Source: Medicago truncatula (lineage: Eukaryota; Streptophyta; Magnoliopsida; Fabales; Fabaceae). From it: a stretch of 64,000 nt of DNA. The notes under the pieces are model-generated. The model ran no database searches. It was not told the origin of the DNA and worked only from the letters and a program-made list of their open reading frames with translations. The stretch lies in contig NC_053046.1 in NCBI RefSeq assembly GCF_003473485.1, positions 9,806,001 through 9,870,000 of the forward strand. The letters run 5' to 3'. Shown in pieces: positions 48,293 to 58,970 of this stretch. A program made the position numbers and the translations under genes. Position 1 is the stretch's first letter; each line of letters begins with the position of its first letter.

Positions 48293-50329
48293 TTATAAAA
48301 CCAAATTGCATGAACAATTTTGTATGTATTATACAAAATAATATATTTAAAACAATAGAACTATTTGTCTTTTTATTTTTGACGAAAACATACATTTTTT
48401 TAAGAGACCATTTTTTTTTTGGCTATTGATTTTTTTTCTTTTTCTATTTTTTTTTTGTGTGTAGATCCATGGTCATCTACATTTTTTTATTTTATTTTTC
48501 TGACAAATGTGTTATACTCTTACCACACCCCAAACTTAAAATGTTGCTAATTTCAAAGAGCAACCCCAAACTTAGTTTCAAAGCATGTGCAGTCATAATA
48601 ATACCTATCTAACTCCAAGTGAAATCAAACAGGGTGCATTTAAATTGTAGGAATGTGACATGATTCGTAACTAATAAAAAAATAATCTTTTGTCTGAAGG
48701 CTCAAAGTGGTTTCACATAGGATAATAAAAGTATAACGAGGTGGCTTGAAAGACTTTAGGTACCAAAGAAAAATTGTCTCGTGTGTAATATAACTTAATC
48801 GATCGTCCGTAAGGAACGACCACACATTCAGGTAATAATAGCATTCATATGGATCACTCATAATATATATTGGAAATATTTAAGTATCTAACAACCTAGA
48901 ATGTATATGGAAATATTTGGCTCTGAATCTCATCGGTTATGCTATTCGAAAAAGAGTTGGTGATCCTATAAGTACCTTCACTAACAAGCCCCAGAAAGTA
49001 TCGTGCTCTTGAATGTAAGGGTAAATTAGCCTCCGCCTAAAATGCTTTGAATGAATAACTAAGACTAAAACAAATTTAAACATATATAAAAGTAAAGGTT
49101 GTATATGTAAATGCAAAATAAATAAATTTTTTATTAGATAATACATGTATATGTAAAACATGCACAATGAATAAAAATAGTTGTGCCTAGACTTGTTTTT
49201 TCATTATGTATTAGATCGGTAAGTTCCGATTACTAATCTCTTACTTGTCCATGAATCTGAGAAAAAACTATAACAGAAAAAAAATTCCATTTAATAGAAC
49301 GAGCATGTGATCCCCGTGAGCTTAGCTCAGTTGGTAGGGATATTGCATATTATATGCAGGAGCCGGGGTTCGAACCCCGGACACTCCACTTCTCCACAAT
49401 TAAATTGTGTGAGCTCTAGCCACTAGGCTACTTGACAAAAAAAAAAAGAACGAGCATGTGCAAATTTGGAAACATATTTCTTTTGTAGCATTTGATGCTT
49501 TTGCATTAAAATTTGGAAAATTACATTCATTTATGAAGATGTTACAGAAGGATGGATATTGATGCGTTCAAATGGCTTGAACCAGAACCAAACTTTTGAA
49601 CAATTTTGCAAACTTGCCTAAGCTCTCCAAAGCTTTATGTCTATCTTGCGCTCTATCTCTAAATTTCTTATTTGCTTGCTTAGAGCTTGCAGGTTTCAAA
49701 ATTATGGCTTACTTCCCCTCGAACCAACATGGAAGACTTAGATCGGCCTATCGTCTAAATGAAATTTTATAACACAACAAAGTGCAACATACTGCATACA
49801 CGTCTCTATTCCAAATGATGGCGGAAATTTATTTCTGGTTTAATTACTCGCGAGGCATGAACACCTGAAATTAGAGAAGTAGCTCATTACTTTGTATATT
49901 TCAGTTCAGGAAATTTGAAATTTATAGGAGGATAAATGAAAAGATAAATGTAAAACCTTAGTTTGTCTCACCTTCAAGAAAGATTGTTCGGATTAAATTT
50001 AGCTCTCTAGTAACATCTACTATGTTCATTCTTTCTTTTGGTGATTCTCTTGAACAGGCAAGTCCAATCCTTAAAACTGAAACTAAGCAATTCTTTACAG
50101 CTGGAATAAGATTCTCACTATTTCCATCTTCTATTGCTGCTTCTTCATCTCTTGGTACAAAATGTTGGTCCAAAATCTGTGAAAGATTACCAGCTAATGA
50201 ACTTTCAGCAAACGTACGTAGATTTTGACCATCCTCAAATCTTTCATCTGTAGGTCTTCTTCCAGTAATCATTTCCAACACGAGCATCCCAAAGCTATAC
50301 ATGTCACCATATGTTGATGCTTCAGAACC
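48293..50329. repeat. Segmental duplicate C, the parent copy at the intact RLK
   Basis: Partner of 40281-41952. It covers the 3' flank and last exon of the intact receptor kinase gene. The roughly 150 bp absent from copy B at 48484-48635 is bounded by CATTT on both sides, so it is either an insertion with a 5 bp duplication or a microhomology deletion in B. Confidence 0.9.
49310..49446 (+). mobile_element. tRNA-derived SINE with an empty site in the paralogous copy
   Basis: A box TTAGCTCAGTTGGTAGGG and B box GGTTCGAACCCC, followed by a tRNA-unrelated part and an A tail. A perfect 14 bp duplication AGAACGAGCATGTG lies on both sides (49296-49309, 49447-49460). Copy B has the single uninterrupted target at 41080-41093. 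It is not a tRNA gene: the acceptor stem does not pair. Confidence 0.95.
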
Positions 50330-53169
50330 CATTCCATACTCTAAAACATTTGTCAACAAATTGTTAATATCATGTTGTAACTAATAAAATCATTAGTGTA
50401 AAAATATAGGAGAATTCAAGGAACATTAAATGACTCGAGAATTCATAATATACCTGGGGGAGCATAGCCAATGGTCCCTGATATTGTAGTTGTACTAGTT
50501 TCCTTATGAGAGGTACCGTCAATGGCTGAGATAAGTCTTGCTATGCCAAAATCACTCACGTGAGCAACCATGTTATCATCGAGAAGGATGTTGCTTGGCT
50601 TGATATCACAATGAATGACCACTTGCTCACATTCACAATGAAGATAATGTAATGCAGAAGCAATATCAATGGAGATATTTAGTCTTTGAACAAGGTTCAA
50701 TGTTCTAGGATACTCTGAATCCACTGTCCAGGGATAAAGCCATTGTTCTAAGCTTCCATTTTTCATGTAATCAAAAACTAAAGCTTTAAATTCTCCACCT
50801 TTATAATCAATACTAGAACAACATGTTATAACCTTGACCAAATTTCGATGTCTAATATTTTTGAGTGCATTACATTCAGCAATAAAACTCTTATGAGCTC
50901 CCTTCTTTTTGAGGTTCAGAACCTTTATAGCAACAACTTTATCTTGTGATACAATATTTCCTTTGTATACGGTACCAAAACTTCCTGATCCAATCAAATT
51001 TCTATCTGAGAACTCATCAGTTCCATGATGTAGTTCTTGGTATGAAACCTTAGTTAGGTGGTCAGTCGTTCCTGTATCAGAAGATGATTTCCTATTCCTT
51101 TTCCTCACACAGTACATGATTAGAATAAACATCAGTATAAGAAGGAAAGAAATCACACTAATTAATACTGCTATCAACCTAAAATTGTGGTGTTGTGTAG
51201 GTTTTATAAAGTTGACAGGGCACGGAGATAGATGCAGCTCTAAAATTCCTCCACAGAGCTTGTTGTTTCCAGTCACTGATAAACCGCTTGCATTTTTAAA
51301 GACACCATTGATTGGAACCTCACCTTCCAACATGTTGAAAGATGCATTGAAGTATTCTAGGAAAACAATATTTTGGAGACCTTCAGGAATTGATCCAGAC
51401 AACTGATTTCTAGACATGTCTAAATATTGAAGAACTTTGAGAGATGCCAAAGTGGAAGGTATGGTTCCGTGAAGAGAGTTCCCCTGTAAGTGAAGGTATT
51501 CTAAACTTATGCATTCACCAATTGTTATTGGAATGTCACCCGACAGATGATTTTCAGAGACATCTAGCTTATGAATATTTTTTAGCAAACCCACTTCATC
51601 AGGTAAACTACCACTCAATGAATTTTGTGATAAGTCCAATCCCGTTGTTAAGGAAAAAATACTAAAAATTTCTAAGGGTATGGCTCCTTGAAGGTTGTTT
51701 TGCGAAAGGTTTAGATATTGTAACATTTGGCATTCCCCAATACTCAAAGGAATATTTCCTTCTAACATGTTTTCTTCCATATGCAAATCAAACAGCTGAC
51801 TGAGGTTGCCTATGAAATATGGTATATCTCCTGATAACTTGTTTTGACGCAAATCTAACCTTTGCATGCTTTGGAACTTTCCAAAATTAGCCGGGATAAT
51901 TCCTTCAAAGTGGTTATGTCCCATGCTCAAGAGAGTTAAGTTTACTAGATTTCCTAACTCTTCTGGAATTTTTCCTGATATCTCATTACCCCCAAGGTAT
52001 AGTTCACTAAGTTGGAAGGATAAATTGCCCACGGAATTTGGCAGGCAACCTCCAAAATTATTAGCAGCTAAACTAAGCACTTGTAAGTTACTACAATTTG
52101 TCATAGTTTTCAAAAACCCTAAATCCTTAGTTGAATTGTCACCTAGAATGTTCATTTCAAGATTTAGCAAATTAAGATCTTGTAGCTTCCCTAGACTTGG
52201 AACTTGTCCAACAAAATGGTTTCCACTAATGTCAAATGATGTCAAAGTAGAAGCATTTACAATGGAAGTTGGGATTGAACCTAAGATTTTATTCCCTCCT
52301 ATTTCAAAAGATCGGAGATTAGGGAGAGTTTGGAACATATTTGATGGAAGAGAGCCACTAAAGTGATTATCTGCTGTTGAGATCAATGTAAGAGATGACA
52401 TATTGTAGAGACAAGGTGGAAATGTACCTGATAGTTTGTTGTCAGTCACTGTTATTATTATCAAGTTTTTTAGGCGACATATTTCTCGTGGAATATCTCC
52501 CTCTAAATTATTATAAACAACCCCAAAACTTATCAAGGAAGAAAGGTTACCTATGAATGGCGAGATTCCTCCTGTTAAATTGTTTTTTCCAATGTTCACT
52601 ATAATAAGTTTTTGAAGAGAACCAATTTCAGCTGGTATTTTGCCAGTTAGATTGTTTCCAAATAAGTGCAAAACTTTAAGATTCGAACAACTTGTCAAGT
52701 TTATAGGAATTTCTCCTGAAAACAAGTTATTGTCGAGCAAAAGTTGATGCAGATGTAACAACCGACCGAGTTCCTGTGGAATTTTTCCAAAGAAGGTATT
52801 GTTTTTAAGGTTGATGTTTCTTATACGAGAGAGATTGCCAATGTAAGGTGACATGGATCCATGCAACTTGTATCCTTGTAAGTTCAATTTTGTAACTCTT
52901 TGATGCATGGGGTTGCATGTGATTCCATGCCAGTTGCAGAAGTGGATAGAAGAATTCCAAGAATCTAAGACTCCATTTGGGTCACTGGATATTGATTCTT
53001 TGAATTGGAGCAATGCAAGATGATCAGTTTGGTTTCCTAATGCCAAGGCCTCTGCTATTGCTACAGTTCTGTTTGGGCAAAACCAAGTTAAGTTCAAAGG
53101 AAGAACTAGAAGAAGGAGATGAAGGTATAAATACCAAAATATAGGTAAGAAGAAAGAAAAATGCTTCAT
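49958..53169 (-). CDS. RLK locus C: LRR-XII receptor kinase (EFR/Xa21 type)
   Basis: Two exons, 53169-50454 and 50340-49958, with a 113 bp GT-AG intron inside the kinase domain, giving 1032 residues. The ATG at 53169 is used; the frame to 53184 begins with TTG. Order: hydrophobic signal peptide ([19 protein letters not shown]), LRR N-cap ([21 protein letters not shown]), about 22 LRRs, transmembrane helix ([18 protein letters not shown]) near 670-690, kinase from [11 protein letters not shown] near 727 with Lys in [16 protein letters not shown] and DFGIARL. The arginine before the catalytic aspartate is Cys, making it a non-RD kinase, typical of pattern-recognition receptors of LRR subfamily XII (EFR, FLS2, Xa21). 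Ligand unknown; expected at the plasma membrane in innate immunity. It is the only intact member of four RLK-derived loci here. Confidence 0.95.
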
Positions 53170-53184
53170 TTGGTTAAGGAACAA

Positions 53185-54256
53185 GAGGCTAATAGATTCG
53201 TTGGTTTGCTTATACTTAGGTAGGAATGTATAAGAAGCATGTTTTGTTTCCTATGTTTCTAATGGATTTAAATATTGGTAGCAAGAGATAGTGCTGATAA
53301 AAAGTGGAGTGAAAATCATTGCACAAACAAAGAAAGTGGGAGAAAATATGGTCCTGCTATGGCAGCCTTCCTTTTTTACTTTCTTTCTTCAATTCCAAAT
53401 CCACTAACTCAATTTCCATGGACTTTATATATATATTGTTTATTAAACTTGGTCAACAAAACTCAACTATTTTTTTATTAGTCTTGGTCAATACCAACAT
53501 GTATAATAATGGATCCACAATTCCAAATCCACTAACTCAATTTCCATGAACTTTACATGTATATCGTTCAAGGGAATGATAAGTATTGTATCTACATATG
53601 GACCTTGTTTCCACCAAGTACCAACTCAATTTTCAACATGTATGATGATGGAAGCAGATAATTGCAAATCCACTAACTCAATTTCCATGAACTTCAGAGT
53701 AGCTAACATTATTATGGATTCTGAAAAGACTATGCACTAAATTACGCTAGTAGCAAAAGCATTTTTACTGTACCATTTGTGTGAGCTTGCATTTGAGGTC
53801 AAACTGCTGGCCAACCAAAACAAAGATATTTGGGAGACTATCCAAAACAATAGTGTCTTTTGTCTTTAAACCATCTTCGAAAAAGTCGTTACCTCTGTTA
53901 ACTCAACCAGTAGATGAATGTAAGTATTTCTCATCTTCATGTATTTCTGCAAAATAAATCAAATTACTAATAGTCATAAGTAGTATGCCACACAAACACC
54001 AAACATGACATTAACACTGATACGGAGATGTTGGTACGTAATAATTTTAGAAAATATAAATAATTGAACAAAATGTCCACATGTGTCGGTGTCAGACACT
54101 AACACGTGTTAGACACTAGTTAGAGAAGAAGAAAAAAAGTGATCCGTAACACATCGGTCATACTTGTATGCATCATATTTTTTTATGCCTGATGCCCGTT
54201 ATTTATTGTGTTTTGGGGGTGCTGGTTCACATTTTAACGGTAATTGCAGACTTAGA
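53185..54256. other. 5' flank of the intact RLK with short repeats
   Basis: Holds the promoter side of the RLK gene and the repeats at 53389-53697. A block near 54200 (TTATTGTGTTTTGGGGGTGCTGGTTC) recurs at 43477. No gene. Confidence 0.45.
53389..53697. repeat. Three dispersed-tandem copies of a short block
   Basis: CAAATCCACTAACTCAATTT followed by CCATG(G/A)ACTT recurs at about 53396, 53525 and 53665, spaced about 130-140 bp, with related flanking sequence (GGTCAA, ACATGTAT). It lies within 550 bp upstream of the RLK start. Confidence 0.75.
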
Positions 54257-55267
54257 GGTGTATTTAATTTGGATTTTAAAAGACAATTTTTGTATAAAAA
54301 AGTCTTGTGGATTTTAAAAAACTTTGAAAGATTTGAATGACTTTTAAGATTTTAAAAGATTGTTAAGATTTGTAATTGGGATTTTAAAGGATTTACATCT
54401 GAAGATTTTATAGGATTTGGAATGACTTTGTGGGATTTATAAGATTTCAAAAGATTCTTTAAATTTTAAACAATCATTAAAAGAACCATTTTAAAACACA
54501 CTCATTCTCAACATGCTCTTATTTGTTAAAATGCAACTTATTTCAAAAAATAAATAAATCAATTCTACTATAAATAAATCAATTCTACTACAAATAAATC
54601 AATTCTACCATTGAAAAATCATTTGGTGTTAATTACTCAGCAGCTTAATGAAAAATCAATCATTTATATGCTTGGTCTTTTTATTTTTTTGAGAAGATGC
54701 TTGGTAGCATATAGAATGTTGCAAATGAGTGTCTGCTATAACTCAAACATATATGGTGTTTATTAGCTTTTTTTTTTAAAAGAAATTTAATTGTAGATTG
54801 CAAGGATTTCATAGAGTGACATAAATCGTGATGATACTGTTCTTCATTCATAAATAATTGGCATGCATGAGACAGTGTTATCAAAGTGTCAGAAGTTATA
54901 GCTTGAGAGTTTGTCTATCACATTTTGTTTTTTGCAGCAAGAGAAATATGCGTGGTATAGCAAAATGTGAAAATGGAAGAGATGAAGATACATAAGAAAC
55001 ATACAGAGATACAGATACATTCGAGAATGGGAAAGAAGATAAGGGAGATGTAAAATTATAAAAGAAATAAAAAAATGAGAATCCATAGAAATCTCATGAT
55101 GTTGGTAAAGACTTTTTAAAGCTAAAAAATCACTGAAAAGTCCATCAAAGTCTTGTGAAATCCTATTTTTTTAACAATCCGTCGAAATCAGAATTTTTTT
55201 GAATATCATGAGACTTTTTTAAAGTTCTAAAAAGTTTTGATTGAATACCACAAGATTTCTAGACAAT

Positions 55268-55268
<1 letters not shown>
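54257..55268. repeat. Probable degenerate transposon with inverted ends
   Basis: The left part (GGTGTATTTAATTTGGATTTT) and right part (reverse complement GGTATTCAATCAAAACTTTT) look like decayed inverted ends, and both subterminal zones contain many GATTTTAAAAGA / TCTTTTAAAATC variants. A related locus near 43500 reads from the sequence left of it directly into that right of it, suggesting insertion. No clean target duplication, no transposase. Confidence 0.45.

Positions 55269-55311
<43 letters not shown>
55269..55311. repeat. Poly-C tract, 43 bases
   Basis: An uninterrupted run of C on the plus strand in otherwise AT-rich DNA, directly after the right end of the degenerate transposon. It may be real or an assembly or cloning artefact, since homopolymer lengths are often wrong. 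Confidence 0.8.
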
Positions 55312-57068
55312 ATTTGATGATTTCAAAATTCCAAAATTATCCTTTTTCATATGTTCATTGTAAGAGCGTCCCGGCTTTTAAGTACATACATGACTTTGTT
55401 AGACATGTCCTTTTTGATATATTCAGGTGGAGGCACATATGAACTTCCTGACTTACCTACTAGATAGAAGATCGACACTTAGGCCTGCGGATGTTATGGT
55501 GTGCGGGATGGGTAGAAGAAAAACATGCGTGTGTAAACTTGAGTAGGGTTTCACCACTTGTGGGATTATATGAAATAGTTGATGCAATGAAAAAAGCCGA
55601 TAGCAGTTTTTAATTTTATTAGAATTTTGGGATATTTTTGTAATTTTGTTCGTTTTGTTTCATCATTTGGGTTTTGTTAACACTATTTATTTATGGAAAA
55701 TGCTGAACGTCCGCGAATGACATAAAATGTCCAATTTACCCCTGTTTTATTTGTTAAACTACTAGTAACCCTGAATTAGATATCCGCATCGCAAAATTAC
55801 CTTATACATCTCACGTTTTGTTCTTCTGTGAAAAGAAGCTTGATTTTTTATTTCCACCGTCACCTCTTTCTCCTTGTTCTGCATATTTGTTTTTGGTTTC
55901 AACTTTCAATTTCCGCACTGATAATCATTCTCATTCTCTATTTGATTTGTTTTGCGGAAAATGGGCAAATCATATAGATTTACACTCGATTCTCCGTAGT
56001 TAAATGTTACCCACAGAATAAAATTGGTCAGTTTACAATTCAATTGTTGACAGTGGTATTGAGATCACAGAAGCTCTATGACTGCAGATGGAGGTCCAGA
56101 AACAGTTGCAGATGATTGTTAAAAGATTAGAAATGTGAATTGAAGACTTGTAAGCAAGCTATATTTCTGTTGCAATTGTCATGGCTTTTAGAAATTTTTC
56201 ATCTTTAACTTAATGAAATTAGTGTGAATAAACTATTTAGGATTTACTTGTATTATGTACTTCAACTGATGTTGTGTTTACAGCTTAGTGAAGAAATTCA
56301 AGGAAATTGGAATGTAACTAGCGTGTATAGGAAATTGGATTAACTAATGTAGTTAGTTTTGTAAATCTTCACAAGATGTAAATCTTTTCTCCACTAATGC
56401 AACAAATTTTTTAAAAAAAGAAACTTAAATTAATGAACTGAATTAAAAGTAAAGGCAATAGGGTTAATTCTAAAACAATAAATAAATAGATAAATTAGAG
56501 TTACTATTGTCTCTTGAACTGGATGCTAAAATAGGGAAAATCAGATTTCAATTGATCGTTGAGGCTAGAGTAGCAATGCTGATAAGCAGAGGCAGTAGCA
56601 GGTTGATATGCAGAGATAGTTGTGCGATGACAACCACAACGAGAATGACGACAACGATTGCGGAACAGAGACAACAAGGACGGCGGTGAATGTTGGTAAC
56701 TGTGAGTTTGTGTTGTTGAACAAAATCAGAACATAAGGTTATGGAGAAGGAAGTTTGTGCAGTGATTGTCCAAAATCAAAACGTGTGCCGTGATTGTCTC
56801 TTCCATATATTTATTTATTTATTCATTTTAATGTTATTATCAAAAAAATAATATAAAAAGGAAATTGGATGGTGGGGTCAGCCATTCTCTCGTGCAATTC
56901 ATGTGGTGCTTGTTGCACCATATAACACAACTGTTTATTTATATTTGTTTTGCCCTCATGAGATCAGACTTGATGTTTAATAAAATTTGAGAAATTCTCA
57001 AAATTTTGCCAATGTGTCATTTTATCTTATTCTTAAGTGGATTCTGCACAAGTTGCCTTAGAGGTAAT
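55312..57068. other. Intergenic, no gene recognised
   Basis: Short frames (for example 56507-56689, Thr/Arg-rich) have no domain. Sequence near 55320-55365 and 55545 resembles 43515-43585 and probably belongs to an old duplicated RLK flank. Confidence 0.4.
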
Positions 57069-57085
57069 CTTGAACTTGCAGTTTT

Positions 57086-57211
57086 TATTTTTATTTTTTT
57101 TAAGAAGTTAAATTAGCCTATCTAAATTATCATCGGAGAGATTTGAACCCGAGACCTCGAGGAGGAGCACACTCCCAAGTCCCAAGTCAATATCAGGCCA
57201 TCCCAACTGGG
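57086..57211 (-). mobile_element. tRNA-derived SINE
   Basis: In minus orientation it starts CCCAGTTGGGATGGCCTGAT, has the B box GGGTTCAAATCTCTCC and ends in an A-rich tail (T-rich on plus at 57081-57100). TGAACTTGCAGTTTT is duplicated at 57071-57085 and 57214-57228. This is a third SINE family in the window. Confidence 0.82.
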
Positions 57212-57294
57212 TCTGAACTTGCAGTTTTATTTAGTGATCCATCGATTCCTCCAAAAATGGATCCTAGCCTTAGAGGTTGTGAACAAAAATATTG

Positions 57295-57422
57295 ATAATA
57301 TAATAAGTCCACTATTGCATTCATTAAATATATGCTTGATATTACATGAATGATGGATTGATGCATTCAAATGGTAAAACAAGAGGAAAATTTATCAAAC
57401 AATTTTACACTTGTGACTTGAG
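57295..57422 (-). pseudogene. RLK locus D, 3' flank left of the copia element
   Basis: Reverse-complement match to the 3' flank of locus A (about 40070-40190), ending with the duplicated target TTGAG (57418-57422). It continues on the other side of the retrotransposon at 63773. Non-coding. Confidence 0.8.
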
Positions 57423-57566
57423 TATTATGAAAAGTGAAATGGAATAGAAGATATGATTCTCATTACTGGTATTTGCTTGTACAACAGTTATTTATAGGTT
57501 GTTATAACCTCATGCTTACTAACATGTACCTAGAAGCATAGGATAATAACTCTGTAACTAACTAAA

Positions 57567-58932
57567 TGATGTAGTATTTTTTTTGCATCAAACAATAGTA
57601 AGTATTTATATCGTCTCCTCAGGGACTAGTGCGATATTGCGGACCGTTCGACACCAAATATCATTCTAAGTTAAACGATAGTTGATTGTTTGTTTTAGTA
57701 ACCAAATATAAAAGTGAAAGTTGAGAGTAATAGGGCGTAAAAACATTGGAATTAGAGTTCCTTGATCAAGCATCAAATATAATCTAATAATCACATATAT
57801 GGATTCTAGCGTTTTACCGATATTATCACGTATCGCTCAACAAGATTATTCGTGTCCAAATACTCGTGTGAAATCCATTGCATTGTTCAATAGTTGATTT
57901 CTCAAACTGTTGAACAATCCAATTATCGATCGGATAGTTTAATCGACGATTTCTCAATCTATTCAACGATCCGAAAGCTTTATGTACCGATACCTTGTGT
58001 GATTATCAAAACATCAATCCTATGTCTAGAATTATTGTTTTGATAGATAATTTATTCTAAACCTAGATTCAAAAGTACTTTTCAATAACAATTAAATCAA
58101 AGATAGAAATGAATTGCAAGAATAACTTCAATATCATGTAAATTGCTAGAATCATATATTACAAGATTAAAAGATTACATTCTAAGCTCAATCAAGTACC
58201 TCTAATCCCAACTACAGAGATTTAGTTCATCATTGTCATGAGAACATTACAAAAGTGGAAGAAAAGTTGAGAATCCATGCAAGGAACTTGATTTCTCCAA
58301 GAATCTTGATGAATCCACACTCAATCACTATTGCCCAGTATATCCAGTGTATTTTCGCCCTATTCTCTCTCTAAATAAGATACAAGATATGTCTCAATTG
58401 AGAGAAGTGAGCTTTTATACTTGAGCTGACAAAATGCACTTTCGCCAGGCGAAACCTGGCTCGCCATGGCGAACTGAGCTTTCTTTGCCAGTGGGTTTCT
58501 GCCACGTCACCGGATCAGATGAAACCGCCTTATTTCGCCAGGCGAGAATATTTCTCGCCATGGCGAATTGCTCTTGCCCTGTTTTTCTAGCTCCCTGGAA
58601 CTTCTCGCCATTCATCTCGCCATTACTTCGCCAGGCGAAATAATTCGCCCTGGCCATCCTTGTGGCAAAGGACCATGGAGCTCCCTGGAGTTGCTCGCCA
58701 TTTGGCTCGCCATTGGGTCGCCAGGCGAAATGCCTTTTTCACTTTTTTGTTGTTTTTGACTCTTGCTTGATGTTTTGGCACTTGATTCCTGCACAAATGG
58801 GTAGAGTAAGATGACTAAAGCGTAATAGGTCAAAATTCCATTTTCTCTCGGCTTTTCCCTAGATAACTTGTAAAACAAGTAACAAACGTGCCGTAAATAA
58901 ACCTTTAAAACACTACTTCCCGACACTTATCA
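57567..58932 (-). repeat. Solo LTR nested in the copia 3' LTR
   Basis: In minus orientation it begins TGATAAGTGTCGGGAAG and ends TACTACATCA. The perfect 5 bp duplication CTAAA flanks it (57562-57566, 58933-58937). TATA box GTATAAAAG on minus at 58420-58412. No internal region remains, so it is the product of LTR-LTR recombination. Family not identified; a gypsy origin is possible. Confidence 0.93.
58439..58730. promoter_or_regulatory. Clustered GC-rich palindromes in solo LTR U3
   Basis: TTCGCCAGGCGAA-type palindromes (near 58440, 58535, 58628, 58718) and CTCGCCATGGCGAA-type ones (near 58460, 58553), plus half sites CTCGCCATT, are packed into 290 bp. In minus orientation this is immediately upstream of the TATA box at 58412-58420, in the U3 promoter zone. 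Similar placement is seen for different palindromes in the LTR at 2977-3765. Regulatory function is inferred. Confidence 0.6.
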
Positions 58933-58970
58933 CTAAACTATTCTAAGTTAGTTATTTGTCATACAAACTA

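Noticed and set aside
49319-49390. tRNA-like sequence with good A and B boxes
   Set aside because: The acceptor stem does not pair, an A tail and a 14 bp target duplication follow, and the paralogous copy lacks it; it is a SINE.
51866-52366. 166-codon frame antisense to the receptor kinase gene
   Set aside because: Shadow of the LRR coding sequence; the regular repeats keep the antisense frame open.
55818-56003. Short frame with a hydrophobic, signal-like start
   Set aside because: Only 61 codons, no matching splice partner or family; composition is that of T-rich intergenic DNA.
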